Below are positions 8,749 through 21,000 of a stretch of 64,000 nucleotides of DNA, in pieces. Each line of letters opens with the position of its first letter. Positions within the stretch are counted from its first letter, which is position 1. The translations under genes and the position numbers were made by a program. The stretch is taken from NCBI GenBank assembly GCA_964017065.1, contig OZ024786.1, positions 14,322,242-14,386,241 of the forward strand, written 5' to 3'. The DNA comes from Haliclona indistincta (Eukaryota > Porifera > Demospongiae > Haplosclerida > Chalinidae). The notes under the pieces are model-generated. The model was not told the DNA's origin. It searched no databases and was given only the letters and a program-made list of their open reading frames with translations.

Positions 8749-11700
8749 AATTCATCCAGCCACACCCCTCACCGTCACCAGACTCTGATGACGAAGACGA
8801 CAACAACTCCTCGAACATGATCTCTCCCACTAGCCCGCTCTTTCAGTCGCTGCAATCGTGTCTCGAGCACCTTCAGATTCCTCGCAAGACAATCACATAC
8901 AAAGAGATGTTGGGAGAAGGAGCATTTGGGGACGTTTTTCACGGAATAGTGACTGAGTTACCAGGACAGCAACACGAACAACCTTCATCAGTAGCTGTGA
9001 AGCAGTTGAGATGTGAGTGTGTAACCGAGGATTAGCACTGGCTGTGTCTCACTGACCACTAGAGGTTCAGGTGGGACTGCCCACACCTGCAGTGGGAGGC
9101 ACAGTCAGTACTCCTGTGAGCTACTAGTTCAGGTTACAGGAGTTACGTTGAACACTGCTTGGTGCACAGGTGTCCTGGCTCTACCAGTGACCCTCTGTGA
9201 GGCAGCTAGACACTGCTTAGTGCACAGGTGTCCTGGCTCTACCAGTGACCCTCTGTGAGGCAGCCAGACACTGCTTAGTGCACAGGTGTCCTGGCTCTAC
9301 CAGTGACCCTCTGTGAGGCAGCTAGACACTGCTTAGTGTACAGGTGTCATGGCTCTACCAGTGACCCTCTGTGAGGCAGCTAGACACTGCTTAGTGCACA
9401 GGTGTCCTGGCTCTACCAGTGACCCTCTGTGAGGCAGCTAGACACTGCTTAGTGTACAGGTGTCCTGGCTCTACCAGTGACCCTCTGTGAGGCAGCTAGA
9501 CACTGCTTAGTGCACAGGTGTCCTGGCTCTACCAGTGACCCTCTGTGAGGCAGCTAGACACTGCTTAGTGCACAGGTGTCCTGGCTCTACCAGTGACCCT
9601 CTGTGAGGCAGCTAGACACTGCTTAGTGCACAGGTGTCCTGGCTCTACCATGTGAGGCAGCTAGACACTGCTTAGTGCACAGGTGTCCTGGCTCTACCAG
9701 TGACCCTCTGTGGGGCAGCTAGACACTGCTTAGTGCACAGGTGTCCTGGCTCTACCATGTGAGGCAGCTAGACACTTTGTTGATTCTGGTTGTCATTTTA
9801 AATTTTACTATTTTCTCCCTCCCTCTCTCTCTCAGTAAGTGACTTCATTGCTCGCCATGGTCACCACAGTCAGCAGATGGAGGACTTTCTTCGTGAGGCT
9901 AAAGAAATGGCTAAAGTAGATCATTGTCACGTGGTCACCTTGCTAGCAGTATGCACCAAGTAAGGACACGTTGCTGTGACATGTAATTACACACCTCACA
10001 TATGACTATTTTGTAGCCCAGGCAACCGTAAGATCAAAGGTGCCGCTCGGTGGTTATATCTCGTATACCATCGGCAATACTAGTATTTTTAGGAAGTGAC
10101 GTCACATAGCAACACCATAGCAACAAGATGGCGTTGTCGAAAAACGCATATAAGATTACACTGCCGTCTTTCAGCAACGCGCTGTCATTTGCCTCTATCT
10201 GTATATCTATATATATCTGGTGACTTCTATGGAGGCTCTACTACCTTGAGCACTTCGTTTAGTAACCATATAGCTCCAGCAAAAACACCTGTTGAATCAA
10301 ACAGAACTTCAGCAACTACACACAAGCGCTGTACATATAATTACAATGTCTAATTTTAATTTTGTGAGCACACTTCGAGAGAACAATAAGATCAAATTTT
10401 TCATTGTTATGATGACACATTTAGTTATTATTTTTCTCTATCCATGTGTTTATAGGGACTATCCATTATTACTGATCGAGGAGTACATGAATCAAGGCGA
10501 CCTACTGGCAGTGCTGAAGGAGTCCAGACCACACATGGAGCTTGTACAGCAACTATCATTCGCATGGCAGACAGCTGATGGAATGGACTACCTCGCATCT
10601 ACACTGTAAGTCTGTTACTCTAATTAAACAGACAACAAGAAATATTAAAATCAAAGGAAAAGTGTGTATTTTCTTGTAATAAAAATCGTAAGTCACTGAT
10701 TGAAATATAATTTATCTCTCTTTGCGAGCATACAGTTTTTATTGTGCTACATAGTCTGTGATGAATTATTGTTTTAGGAAAAATTTATTTTTTTCTTGTT
10801 TACTCTCTGTGTTACCATAGTAACTGTGTCCATCGTGATCTCGCTGCTCGTAATGTGATGGTTCATAGACAAGAGTCAGGAGAGATGCTGGCTAAGATTG
10901 CTGACTTTGGACTCTCCAGGTCAGTATATCCTTGTACATGTCAGTATATCATTGTGCACATCTTGTGTACGTCAGTATACCTTTGTGCATATAACCAGGT
11001 TGTGCATTCTTGTGCATGTTAGTATATTCTTGTGCACTTCAGGATATCTGTTTTCTTGTGTTTTACAGACACTTGTATTCTGAGATGTACAAGCACCAAG
11101 GAACCAAACCACGCCCACTACCAGCCAAGTGGATGGCACTCGAATCATTAATGTACTTCATCTTTACAACAAAATCAGACGTTTGGTGAGTCATGAATAT
11201 CATTATTTGAGTCATGAATATCATTATTTGAGGCATAATAAAGATACTATTGAATATCAAGTGTTATTTCTCTGAACACAGCTGCGTAATAGTAGCACCT
11301 AGACACACCTTTCATCATTCATTCTTTCTGTCATTCTTTCTTTCTTTTTCATAGGAGTTTTGGTGTGTTGCTATGGGAGACAATGACCCTAGGCCGCACC
11401 CCCTATCCCGGAGTAGAGAACAGAGAGCTACTGGAACAGATCGAGGAACACGGACTGAGACTGAGCCCTCCTAAACCATGCCCCTCTATCATGTGAGTGT
11501 CATGTGACCTGCACTACATGTACATAGTAACCAACATTTTGATAGACTTAATTGTTTCTTGTCATTTGATCGTTTGTTCTGTCTCTCTCCCCTTCCCTCT
11601 TCCTCCTTTCTTCCCATCCTCTCTCCCTTCCTCCCTCCCTCTCCCTTGTTCCCACTCTCTCTCTCCCTTCCTTCCTCTCCTCCTCTCCCTCCCTTCCATC

Positions 11701-13874
11701 CTCTTTCTCTCCCTCCCTCTTTCCCTTCCTCCTTCCCACCCTCTCCCTCCCTCTCTCTCTCTTCCTCCCTCCTTCCCACCCTCTCTCTCCCTTCCTCCTT
11801 TTCCCTCCCTCCCTCCCTCCCTCCCTCCCTCCCTCCCTCCCTCCCTCCCTCCCTTCCTCTCCCTCCTTCCTTCCCTCTCTCTCCCTTCTTCCATCCCTCC
11901 CTCCCTCCCTCTCTCTCTCAGTTATGATATCATACTGGACTGTACTCAACATGACCCTGATGATAGACCGACCTTTGCTGACCTCAGAGACCGACTGGTG
12001 AGTTCAATATTACTATTCTAATTATACCATACATGCAACCTTTTTATCACTTGATATTCACAGCAAGAAATGTACGAAGATGCCAAATCAGGTAAACTAG
12101 TGGCATCAACAGAGAATGAGGCGGAGACAACTGAAGCAACATCAGATGAGACAAGTAAACAAGAGAATGGAGACAAGGAGAAAGCAACACATGAAGGGAA
12201 GAAGGAGACAGAAGAGGCAGAGGGAGATAAAACAGCTTCAGGTACTCACTCATAGTCTGTCACTCATTTATTCACTCCTCACTGACTCACTCACTCACTC
12301 ACACACTCACTCATTCACTCACTCACTCACTCACTCACTCACACACTCATTCTCTCACTCACCCACTTACTCACTCACACACTCATTCTCTCACTCACCC
12401 ACTCACTCATTCACTCATTCACTCACTCACCCACTCACTTACTCTCTCACTCATTCACTCACCCACTCACTCACTCACTCACTCACTCACTCACTCACTC
12501 ATTCACTTGTACAAACTTTCTCTGATACTGTGCTTTGTGTCACTGTCTGTGTTTGACTCTGGCTATTGCTGACATAAACTATAGACTCATGTTACACAGT
12601 TATCTTCATATCACTATCTCCTAGATACACCCATTTAGTCACTCACTTGCCTCCTGTAGTGCTGTAAATAGATTTACTATTGTGTTTACTGCCTTGACTA
12701 ACGTTATTCATTACCTTGATATTGATACTGTGTAAACTATAAACTAAACAGCATAGCTCATGTTACAGGGAGGTGGTAAAATCAGGAATGAGGAAATGGG
12801 AAATAAAAACCGGGGCCATTGTTGCACTAGAAACTACTAAATCCTAAACCCAAGACCCTAAAAACCTTCGCCTAAAATCGGACCTAACGGCGCCCAGTAC
12901 TATTTTGGTATGTTAGGTCCATACTGGGCGCTGTTAGGTCTATACTGGCGCCGTTAGGTCCATACTGGGCGCTGTTAGGCGAAGGTTTTTAGGGTCTTGG
13001 GTTTAGGAATTAGTAGTTTCTAGTGCAAGAATGGCACCGTTTCTTATTTCCCATTTCCTGTTTCATCGTTCCTTTTACCACCTGCCCATGTTACACAGTT
13101 CTCTTCAAATCACTATCTCTCCTAAAATGCGCCCATTTATTCTGTCGTTCGGCTCCTCTAGTGCTGTAAATAGATGTTTACTGCCTTTACTAACGCTATT
13201 CGATATTGATATTTATTGTATAAACTATATACTGAACAGCATAGCTCATGTTACACAGTTCTCTTCATATCACTATCTCCTAGATACACCCATTTATTCT
13301 GTCACTCACTCACCTCCTGTAGTGCTGTAAATAGATTTACTATTGTGTTTACTGCCTTGACTAACGCTATTCATTACCTTGATATTGTTCCTCTGAATCA
13401 ACAGGTGAGGAGGCAACAACACCTGCAACTGAACAGAGCACAACTGAGAATGATAACAAAGAAACGAAAGAAGCAACTCCAGATGATGCGAAAGAGAAGG
13501 AAGAAGATAAGGACAGTGCTAGCAAGACAGAGGCAGTACCAGGCAATCCTACATCGACAAAAACTGAAAAAGAGGAGTCATCTGCTGATCAAACAGTTTC
13601 ATCCGAAGCTTCTGAGAAACCAGAGGGAGTGAAACTTGCTTCAGCTATTAAACTAGAACAGATTGACGTAGGAATGAAAGAGAGGAGAGCAGAGAAGGAA
13701 GATCATGAGGTGTCTGAAGTGGGTCACTTGTATTACGTCATTGACAATGATGGACTGTCAAAACCAGAGACTGTTGTAGAGAGTGGTGGGTGTGGTCAGG
13801 AATCACATGATACAGAAGAGGGTGTGGTTAAAGATGAGACTCCTCCTAATGGTTCTGTACAAACTAACTCGTAG
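8749..13874 (+). CDS. Tyrosine kinase, catalytic domain and acidic tail (5' exons off window or displaced)
   Basis: Nine exons are phase-consistent: 8749-9012, 9836-9959, 10456-10605, 10821-10919, 11069-11185, 11355-11492, 11922-11997, 12064-12241 and 13405-13874, giving 537 visible residues. The first exon begins in phase 1 and holds an acidic Ser/Asp juxtamembrane-like stretch and the glycine loop LGEGAFGDVFHG with VAVKQLR (ATP lysine). Next come the C-helix region, EEYMNQGDLLAVL, the catalytic loop HRDLAARN, DFGLSR, the substrate-site motif AKWMALES, SDVWSFGVLLWE and a C-lobe ending DDRPTFADLRDRL. The HRDLAARN and KWMALES motifs mark a tyrosine kinase of receptor or cytoplasmic type; the ectodomain, if any, is outside. 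The last two exons encode a Glu/Lys/Thr-rich tail ending near LYYVIDN, whose tyrosines are possible phospho-docking sites. The first exon lies 90 bp from a gypsy insertion. The intron at 9960-10455 contains a CRE-like TGACGTCA but no exon that I can support. Confidence 0.88.
9151..9776 (+). repeat. 58-bp minisatellite in a kinase intron
   Basis: About eleven tandem copies of a unit containing CTTAGTGCACAGGTGTCCTG and CCAGTGACCCTCTGTGAGG. Period is 58 bp by counting. Two of the last copies lack about a dozen bases in the middle of the unit. It occupies most of the intron between kinase exons 1 and 2. Confidence 0.95.
11581..11920 (+). repeat. Polypyrimidine (CCCT/CTTC)n tract in a kinase intron
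   Basis: A nearly pure C/T tract of about 340 bases runs straight into the 3' splice site of kinase exon 7. It produces long low-complexity frames on both strands that are not genes. Confidence 0.95.
12261..12507 (+). repeat. (ACTC)n tetranucleotide repeat
   Basis: An imperfect ACTC array with CATT and CACC variants, lying just after kinase exon 8. The same repeat recurs at 23.8, 34.0 and 35.1 kb in the duplicated units. Confidence 0.95.
12768..13086 (+). mobile_element. Fold-back MITE with 9-bp target duplication
   Basis: A 319-bp element flanked on both sides by CATGTTACA. The arms are inverted repeats of more than 100 bases, beginning GGGAGGTGGTAAAA on the left and ending TTTTACCACCTGCC on the right. 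The centre has direct repeats of a unit containing GTTAGGTCCATACTGGGCGC. There is no coding frame, so it is non-autonomous. A 9-bp duplication is typical of Mutator-like elements; 8 bp (hAT) cannot be excluded because the flank is itself repeated locally. Confidence 0.75.
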
Positions 13875-15184
13875 TTGAGAGCAGATTATGTCGTTCTTTT
13901 TTGTTGCTAAAAATAGTAGCGTTTGAATTTTTCTCAAGTCTCGCATTTTCATTGAAGTAAAATAATAACACACATCAATTTATTAGTATTTATCTTCTTG
14001 TGCTCCTTATCAAATTTATCATTAACTTAAAATTTTTGAAGAGGTGAACTGCATTGTAGCAGCAGACTTTACTAGACTGCTTGTGTCGTTAGCCTCGCTC
14101 CCAGGCTCTTTTCGGTAAAAGGATTGGGCATGAGGCTACTTGTGTTGATTGGTGGTACCAGTTACCTATGGTGTGATACAAGCTGTGAGGTACATATCTC
14201 ATGGTAGAATCGTGAAGTTTGTGTGTGATCCAAGTACTAAGAAATAATGAATGCAATGAAGGAATTTATTAGATTCCAGGAATTTTCTCACAGGTAAACA
14301 AATGCTTGTCACATCTGATGAATTTTTATGCAAGTTGCAAATCAAAGCAGATTCTGTTTGCATGAATACTGAACAGACTTTAAAAGATATGAGCTGTCAT
14401 TCAAATGGATGCACTCTGATATTAATTTAATTTTAGTAACCAACACATCTGTCTTCAGAATTATAATAGTGATCAAAATAGCACACTTAACCCTTTAGTG
14501 AAGTACAGGCCGATATAGATTTACTGCCATGACCAACACTATTCATTACCTGATAGTACTACTGGTGAGGAGGCAAGAACCCCGTCAGTTGAACAGAGCA
14601 CAACTGACAAGAAAATAAAAGGGAAAACCCAGAGGATGACAATACAGTGGAACCGTACCCCTCTTGTTGTTGTGGTGTACACAGTTGCAGTAAGGACCTG
14701 AATGAATATCATTAACTTCTTGTCAAAAGGGAGTGTGCCACTTATGACTACAGTGGAACCTATCAAGGTCAAGGAGGACACCATTGGGACCAACAAAAAT
14801 TGTCCATTATAAAGAGGGTGTCTTCTGGCCAGGATACATTATGAGGGTTATATTTGGGATTCAGTAAGTGTTCATTATAGAGATAATAACTGTCACTGTC
14901 TGTCTTTTCAAGTTTGAATGTCAACTATGCGTACTGCCCTCAACCCTGACTATTAGACTATAGTTTAGATACCATGCATTAGTCTGAGTAACATAGCTCA
15001 CTGCTCCCTTCGTATCACAATCTCCTAGATGCACCCATTCAATCATTATTGGCATATGATTTATAGTGAATATCTTGAACTCATAACACTCGCCTCCTGT
15101 AGTGCTGTAAATAGATTTACTATTGTGTTTACTGCCTTGACTAACACTATTCATTACATTGATATTGTTCCTCTGAATCAACAG
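13875..15184. other. Non-coding DNA between kinase terminal exon copies 1 and 2
   Basis: No coding exon is seen apart from a decayed terminal-exon start near 14570. The first part is the 3' flank of the kinase tail and is repeated with small changes after 15649 and 17400. The block at about 14750-14880 is a decayed copy of the TA-flanked MITE seen intact at 25214 and 36667. The last 100 bases carry the branch and acceptor region that precedes each terminal exon copy. Confidence 0.7.
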
Positions 15185-15648
15185 GTGAGGAAGCACCTGT
15201 AACTGAGCAGAGTACAACTGAAAATGATAACAAAGAAACAAAAGAAGCAACTCCAGATGATGAGAAAGAGAAGAAAGAAGACAAGGATAGTGCTAGCAAG
15301 ACAGAGACAGAACCAGGCAATCCTACATCGACAGTAACTGAAAAAGAGGAGTCGTCTACTGATCAAACAGTTTCATCCGAAGCTTCTGAGAAACCAGAGG
15401 GAGTGAAACTTGCTTCATCTATTAAACTAGAACAGATTGACGTAGGAATGAAAGAGAGGAAAGCAGAGAAGGAAGACCATGAGGTGTCTGAAGTGGGTCA
15501 CTTGTATTACGTCATCGACAATGAGGGACTGTCAAAACCAGAGACTGTTGTAGAGAGTGGTAGGTGTGGTCAGGAATCACATGACACAGAGGAGGGCGTG
15601 GTTAAAGATGAGACTCCTCCTAATGGTTCTGTACAAACTAACTCGTAG
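15185..15648 (+). CDS. Second copy of the kinase terminal coding exon
   Basis: Preceded by the same CTGAATCAACAG acceptor as exon 13405-13874 and starting in the same phase, so exon 8 (ending 12241) could splice to it. It encodes a near-identical acidic tail of about 154 residues with the LYYVIDNEGLSKPETVVE segment and ends at the equivalent stop codon. The frame is fully open and differences from copy 1 are mostly substitutions. This suggests either an alternative last exon or a recent neutral duplication. Confidence 0.6.
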
Positions 15649-16964
15649 TTGAGAGCAGATTATGTCGTTCTCTTTTGTTACTAAAAATAGTAGCATTTGA
15701 ATTTTTCTCAAGTCTCGCATTTTCATTGAAGTAAAATAATAATACACATCAATTTATTAGTATTTATCTTCTTGTGCTCCTTATCAAATTTTATCATTAA
15801 CTTAAAAAATTTGAAGAGGTAAACTGCATTGTAGCAACAGACTTTACTAGTCTGCTTGTGTCGTTAGCCTCGTTCCCGGGCTCTTTTTCAGTAAAAAGAT
15901 TGGGTATGATGCTGCTTGTGTTGATTGGTGGTACATCAGTTACCTATGGTGTGATACATGTACAAGCCATGAGGTGCATGTACTAATCACATGGAAGTTT
16001 GTGTGTGATCCAAGTACTAAGAAATAATGAATGCAATGAAGGAATTTATTAGATTCCAGGAATTTTCTCACAGGTAAACAAAATTAATGCTTGTCACATC
16101 TGATGAACTTTTATGCAAGTTGCAAATCAAAGCAGATTCTGTATGCATAATTTCTGTACAGACTTTAAAAGATGCGAGATGTTATCTGATTTTAATTTTA
16201 GTAACCAACAAAGTTGTCTTCAGAATTACGTGATGTATTGTAGTATAATTGTAGTGACAGAAATTAGCAACATGGTGTAGTTAACCTTAGTGGAGTACAG
16301 GTTGATATAATCATATTCTGCCATGACCAATGCTATTCATTACCTACCTACTGGTGAGGAGGCAATAACGTAATCAGTTGACTAACAAGACAATAGAAGG
16401 GAATTAAGGAAGCGAAAAGAGACAAGAATATACAGTGGAGCACCGCTTGTTGTTGTGGTGTATACAGTTGCAGTAAGGACCTGAATGAATATCATTAACT
16501 ACTTCTGGTTAAAGGGGAGTGTGCCACTTATGACTACAATGGAACCTCTCTAAGGTGGACACCAAATGGGACCAATAAAAATTGATAAAGAGGTTGTACT
16601 CTGGTCAGGGTTTATTATACATTATGTGAGTTATATTTGGGATTCAGTAAGTGTCCATTTATATAGAGATGATAATTTTCACTGTCTGTCTTTTCAAGTT
16701 TGAATGTCAACTATGTACATGTGTACTCTGAATATTAGACAATAGTTTAGATACCATTAGTCTGAGCAACATAGCTCACAGCTCCCTTTATTATATCACA
16801 ATCTCACAGATGCACCTATTCCATCATTATTGGCATGATTTTATAGTGATTATCTTTAACTCATAACACTCGCCTCCTGTAGTGCTGTAAATAGATTTAC
16901 TAAAGTGTTTACTGCCTTGACTAACGCTATTCATTACCTTGATATTGTTCCTCAGAATCAACAG
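15649..16964. other. Non-coding DNA between terminal exon copies 2 and 3
   Basis: A diverged repeat of 13875-15184, in the same order: 3' flank, decayed exon start near 16350, decayed TA-flanked MITE pieces near 16430 and 16540-16670, then the acceptor region. No gene is supported here. Confidence 0.7.
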
Positions 16965-17389
16965 GAGAGGAGGCAGCAACACCTGCAACTGAACAGGGCA
17001 CAACTGAGAATGATAACAAAGAAACGAAAGAAGCAAAAGAAACAAAAGAAGCAACTCCAGATGATGCGAAAGAGAAGAAAGAAGACAAGGATAGTGCCAG
17101 CAAGACGGAGACAGAACCAGACAACCCTACATCAACAAAAACCGAAAAAGAAGAGTTGTCCACCGATCAAACAGTTTCATCCAAAGCTTCTGAGAAAGCA
17201 GAGAGCGTGAAACTTGCTTCATCGATTAAACTAGAACAGATTGACGTGGGAATGAAAGCTGAGAAAGAAGACCATGAGGTGTCTGAAGTGGATCACTTGT
17301 ATTACGTCATTGACAATGATGGACTGTCAAAACCAGAGACTGTTGTAGAGAGTGGTGGGTGTGGTCAGGAATCACGTGATTCAGAATAG
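16965..17389 (+). CDS. Third copy of the kinase terminal coding exon, shortened
   Basis: Same acceptor context and phase as copies 1 and 2. It has a short in-frame Lys/Glu/Thr insertion (an extra ETKEAK-like unit) near the start and a small deletion after VGMK. It stops earlier, at SRDSE, because of a GAATAG codon pair where the other copies read through. It is the copy nearest to receptor gene A. It is open throughout and could serve as an alternative last exon, but may equally be a drifting relic. Confidence 0.5.
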
Positions 17390-18028
17390 GGTGTGGTTAA
17401 AGATGGGACTGCTCAACCACTTCCTAATAGTTCTGTACAAACTAAGTCGTAGTCAAGAGCATATTATGTCGTTCTTTAAAATAGTAGCGTTTGAATTTTT
17501 CTCATTTTCATTGCAGTAAAATAATAATAATTAATAGAATTTTATCTTCTTGTGCTCCTTATCAAATTTTTATCATTAAATTTTGAAGAGGTAAACTGCA
17601 TTTTAGCAACTGACTTTACTAGACTGCTTGTGTCATTAGCCTCACTCCCGGGCTCTTTTCGGAAAGGGATATTGGGTACGAGGCTACTTGTGTCAATTGG
17701 TGGTACATCAGTTACCTATGGTGTGATACAAGCTATGAGGTACATATCTCATGGTAGAGCTATTGAAGTATGTGTGTGATCCAAGTACAAAGGATGTGAT
17801 GAATACATTGATGAGATACATGAATTATCTCAAGTGTAAACAAATGCAGACACACCTGATGAATTATTGTAAACACAGATAGATGAATACTGACAATCTG
17901 CTATTCTTTAAATTAAAGCCGCAGCGAGCTAGCTTTTATTCGGACTGGACACCATATCTATAGAAAAGCGACAGTCCATCGGCGATTTTGCAACTACGAT
18001 TCCCCAGCTCCCTAAATTCTTTGATGCG
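17390..18028. other. Intergenic stretch upstream of receptor gene A
   Basis: The first 450 bases repeat the 3' flank of the kinase tail, including the TACGAGGCTACTTGTGTCAA word found again at 24.1 and 35.6 kb. The last 150 bases before the start codon are unlike the upstream regions of genes B and C. No TATA box or initiator can be called with confidence. Confidence 0.5.
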
Positions 18029-21000
18029 ATGGATGAGCAGGCTATTGAGGCTGCGTTCAAGCGAGGCAACCATGACGATGCTTTAAAACTGCTTCCACCA
18101 GATCAGTTGCAAAATCGGCAGGCAGCTCTCAAACTGACTACTGCAGAGTTTAAATCGACAAACCACAATGTGACTTTACTTCATGTTGCTGCTTATCATG
18201 GCTGGCTAGATTTTATAGAGAATTTGAATGATAATTCCGCTTTCAATTGTCGAGATAGAAATGGCCGTGTTCCACTGCACTATGCTGCTGCTGGGAACAG
18301 CCTATCAGTAATAGAATACCTAATCAATGAACAAGGTTGTGATCCAGCAACTACAGACAACTATAGTTCTTCCTCGCTGCACATTGCTAGTCTCAATGGT
18401 CAATTAGATGTCGTCAAGTACTTCATTGCTGTAAAAAAATGTGATCCAACCAGTCAAGATCAAAATGGATCTACACCTCTACACTGTGCTTCTCAAAATG
18501 GTCACTTGGACATCATCCAATACTTAATTACCGAACAAGGTTGTGATCCAACAATTCCAATCAACGATGGCAGTCTCCCATTGCACCTTGCTTGTCTTAG
18601 TGGCCACTTGAACATAGTCCAATGCCTAATCAAAAAATTTGGTTGTGACCCAACAATTCCAAGCAGCAAGCCATTACACTTTGTCTGTATTGCTCATTTT
18701 TATGATACAAATTGTACTGGAAGTGATGATGGACTCACTCCTCTACATTATGCTTCTCAAGGTGGCCATGTTAACATTATCCAATACCTAATCAATGAGC
18801 TGGGTTGTAGCCCCTACACTAAAAGCCGCCTTTATGGTACTCTTCCATTGCACATGGCTTGCTTAGGTGGTCAATTAAGTGCTACAAAATATTTCATTAA
18901 AAAACATAAATTTAGTCCAAACATTCAAAATCGACTTGGTAATACACCTCTACATTATGCTTCTCAAGGTGGTAACATGGACGTCATTATATACCTAATC
19001 ACTGAAACAGGTTGCAATCCCAATATTCGAAATAACAATGGCAGTCTTCCATTGTACTATGCTTGTTTTGGTGGTCATTTGAATGTTTTGAAATATTTCA
19101 AGATACTTTATCCAACTTATCAAGATAAAAGTGGATTTACACTTCTTCATTATGCTTCTCAAAATGGTCACATGGACGTCATCCAATACCTTATCACGTG
19201 CACTGAACTAGGATGTGATCCAGCAACACCAGACAAATATGGCAATCTTCCATTACATATTACTTGTCTTAATGGGCACTTGAATGCTACAAAATATTTG
19301 ATTGCTGAACAGAAATGTAATCCAAATAGTCAAAACAATGGAGGATATACACCACTACATTATGCTACTATAGGTAATCACATGGACATCATTCAATATT
19401 TAGTAACTAATGTGAAAAGCTGTGACAGCTCAGTTGTTGACAATGAGGGTAGAAATATTCTACACTTGGCTAGTTACTATGGACATCCTCAAATTGTGAA
19501 ATGGCTGTTACATCTTGGCAAGTTTGAAATAATGGCTACAGACAAGTTGGGGCAAACGTGTATAGATCTGGCTGGGAATAAAAATAAGAATCGATACAAG
19601 ATGCTGGAATTGTTCGAACCGTTTATGGAGTCATCAAAAGAATTTCCAATTCATACATTTAGTAAGACTGTAATTGTGGGTAACAGTTCTGCAGGCAAGA
19701 CCACTTTGGCTAAAGTCATTACTGAACGAGCTAGAACTCACTTTTGGTCTATATTATATTATGGCAATGTTGGCGAAGTGCAGCCTAATAGTGCTGGTAT
19801 AGTAATGTCACAAATTCAGAGTACGGAAGCAGGAAAGATGGTACTGTATGACTTAGCAGGACAAGCTGAATACCATTCCAGTCACTCTGCTGTCATGGAG
19901 ACTGTGATGAATCAATCACCGGCCACATTCATCAATGTAATAGACCTCAGCAATGAAAATCATAAGATAGAACAGCAACTTCGCTACTGGCTTAACTTTA
20001 TTGATAGTGTGACTTCTAAATGCAGAAACACATCTTGTCTTATAGTTGTTGGCAGCCATTCTGACAAAGAGAAGGAACTTCAGAAAAAATCAATTCTTAT
20101 TAATAAATTTGTGCAGAGAAGAGTGAAAAGACAAGAATTCCTTGGAATTTTCACCATGGATTGTCGCAAGATTAACGCCACTAACACAAGAACTTTCATT
20201 AGTATGCTTCATAAAAGTCATCAAGCAATAGTCACTAGAACACCATCAATGAGCTACTACTGTCACTTACTTTATAGTTTCTTCAAATCAAAGCCAGAAA
20301 CAGCTGTTTTCACACTTTCTAATCTGATTAGTTTGATACCAGTATCAATAAAGAAATTGTGCCTGATCCAGTCAGAACAGCAATTCTTTCTTGAGCTACT
20401 TATAGCGCTTAATGACAAAGGAATGATTATTTTTATTAAAAACGAAAAAGAATTAGATGCAAGCTGGATAGTGGTAGATATTGAGGCAGTGCTTGAGAAG
20501 ATAAATGGAATCTTATTTGCTCCCAAGGACTTCCTAGAGCACCAAGATATTGCCAGCAATACTGGTATTGTACGTTCATCTGCTCTGCAGCAACTTTTTC
20601 CTGAGTATGATATAGAGATGCTTACTGGCTTTCTACAAACACTTGATCTTTGTCATCATGTTAACCTTTCTGGTGTCACAACAAATCTTCATAGCATTGG
20701 ACAATCTACTGACAAAAAAGAGCATTTGCTTTTCTTTCCATGCTTCTTAAGATTTGAACCTTGCTTTTCAATTAGTGATGAATTTTTTAGTTTTGGCTGG
20801 TGTCTATGCTGCAGAAAACCAGATTACCAGTTTTTCACCAGTCGATTCCTTCATGTTCTTCTTCTTCGCTTGGCGGACATAGCTTCAAGTGATAATGACA
20901 CAAAATCTTCAAATGACGAAAGAGCCTGTGAAGTCTGGAACAATGGTATTTGTTGGGATATTGAAGAAGGAATCACAACAGTAGTTGAGCTTGTTGACTT

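Noticed and set aside
9040..9150. tRNA-like cloverleaf near GGTTCAGGT
   Set aside because: No matching acceptor stem or anticodon arm could be drawn; it is a local inverted repeat.
9151..9776. Possible CRISPR array
   Set aside because: The 58-bp units are contiguous without unique spacers and lie in an intron; the same holds for the 36-bp repeat at 47760-48040.
10090..10350. CRE-like TGACGTCA and a TATA-like stretch as an internal kinase promoter
   Set aside because: A single palindromic site in an intron is weak evidence, and no alternative first exon could be supported.
11489..12021. Several 100-170 codon frames on both strands
   Set aside because: They are translations of the polypyrimidine tract (Ser/Pro/Leu or Arg/Glu/Gly runs) overlapping real kinase exon 7.
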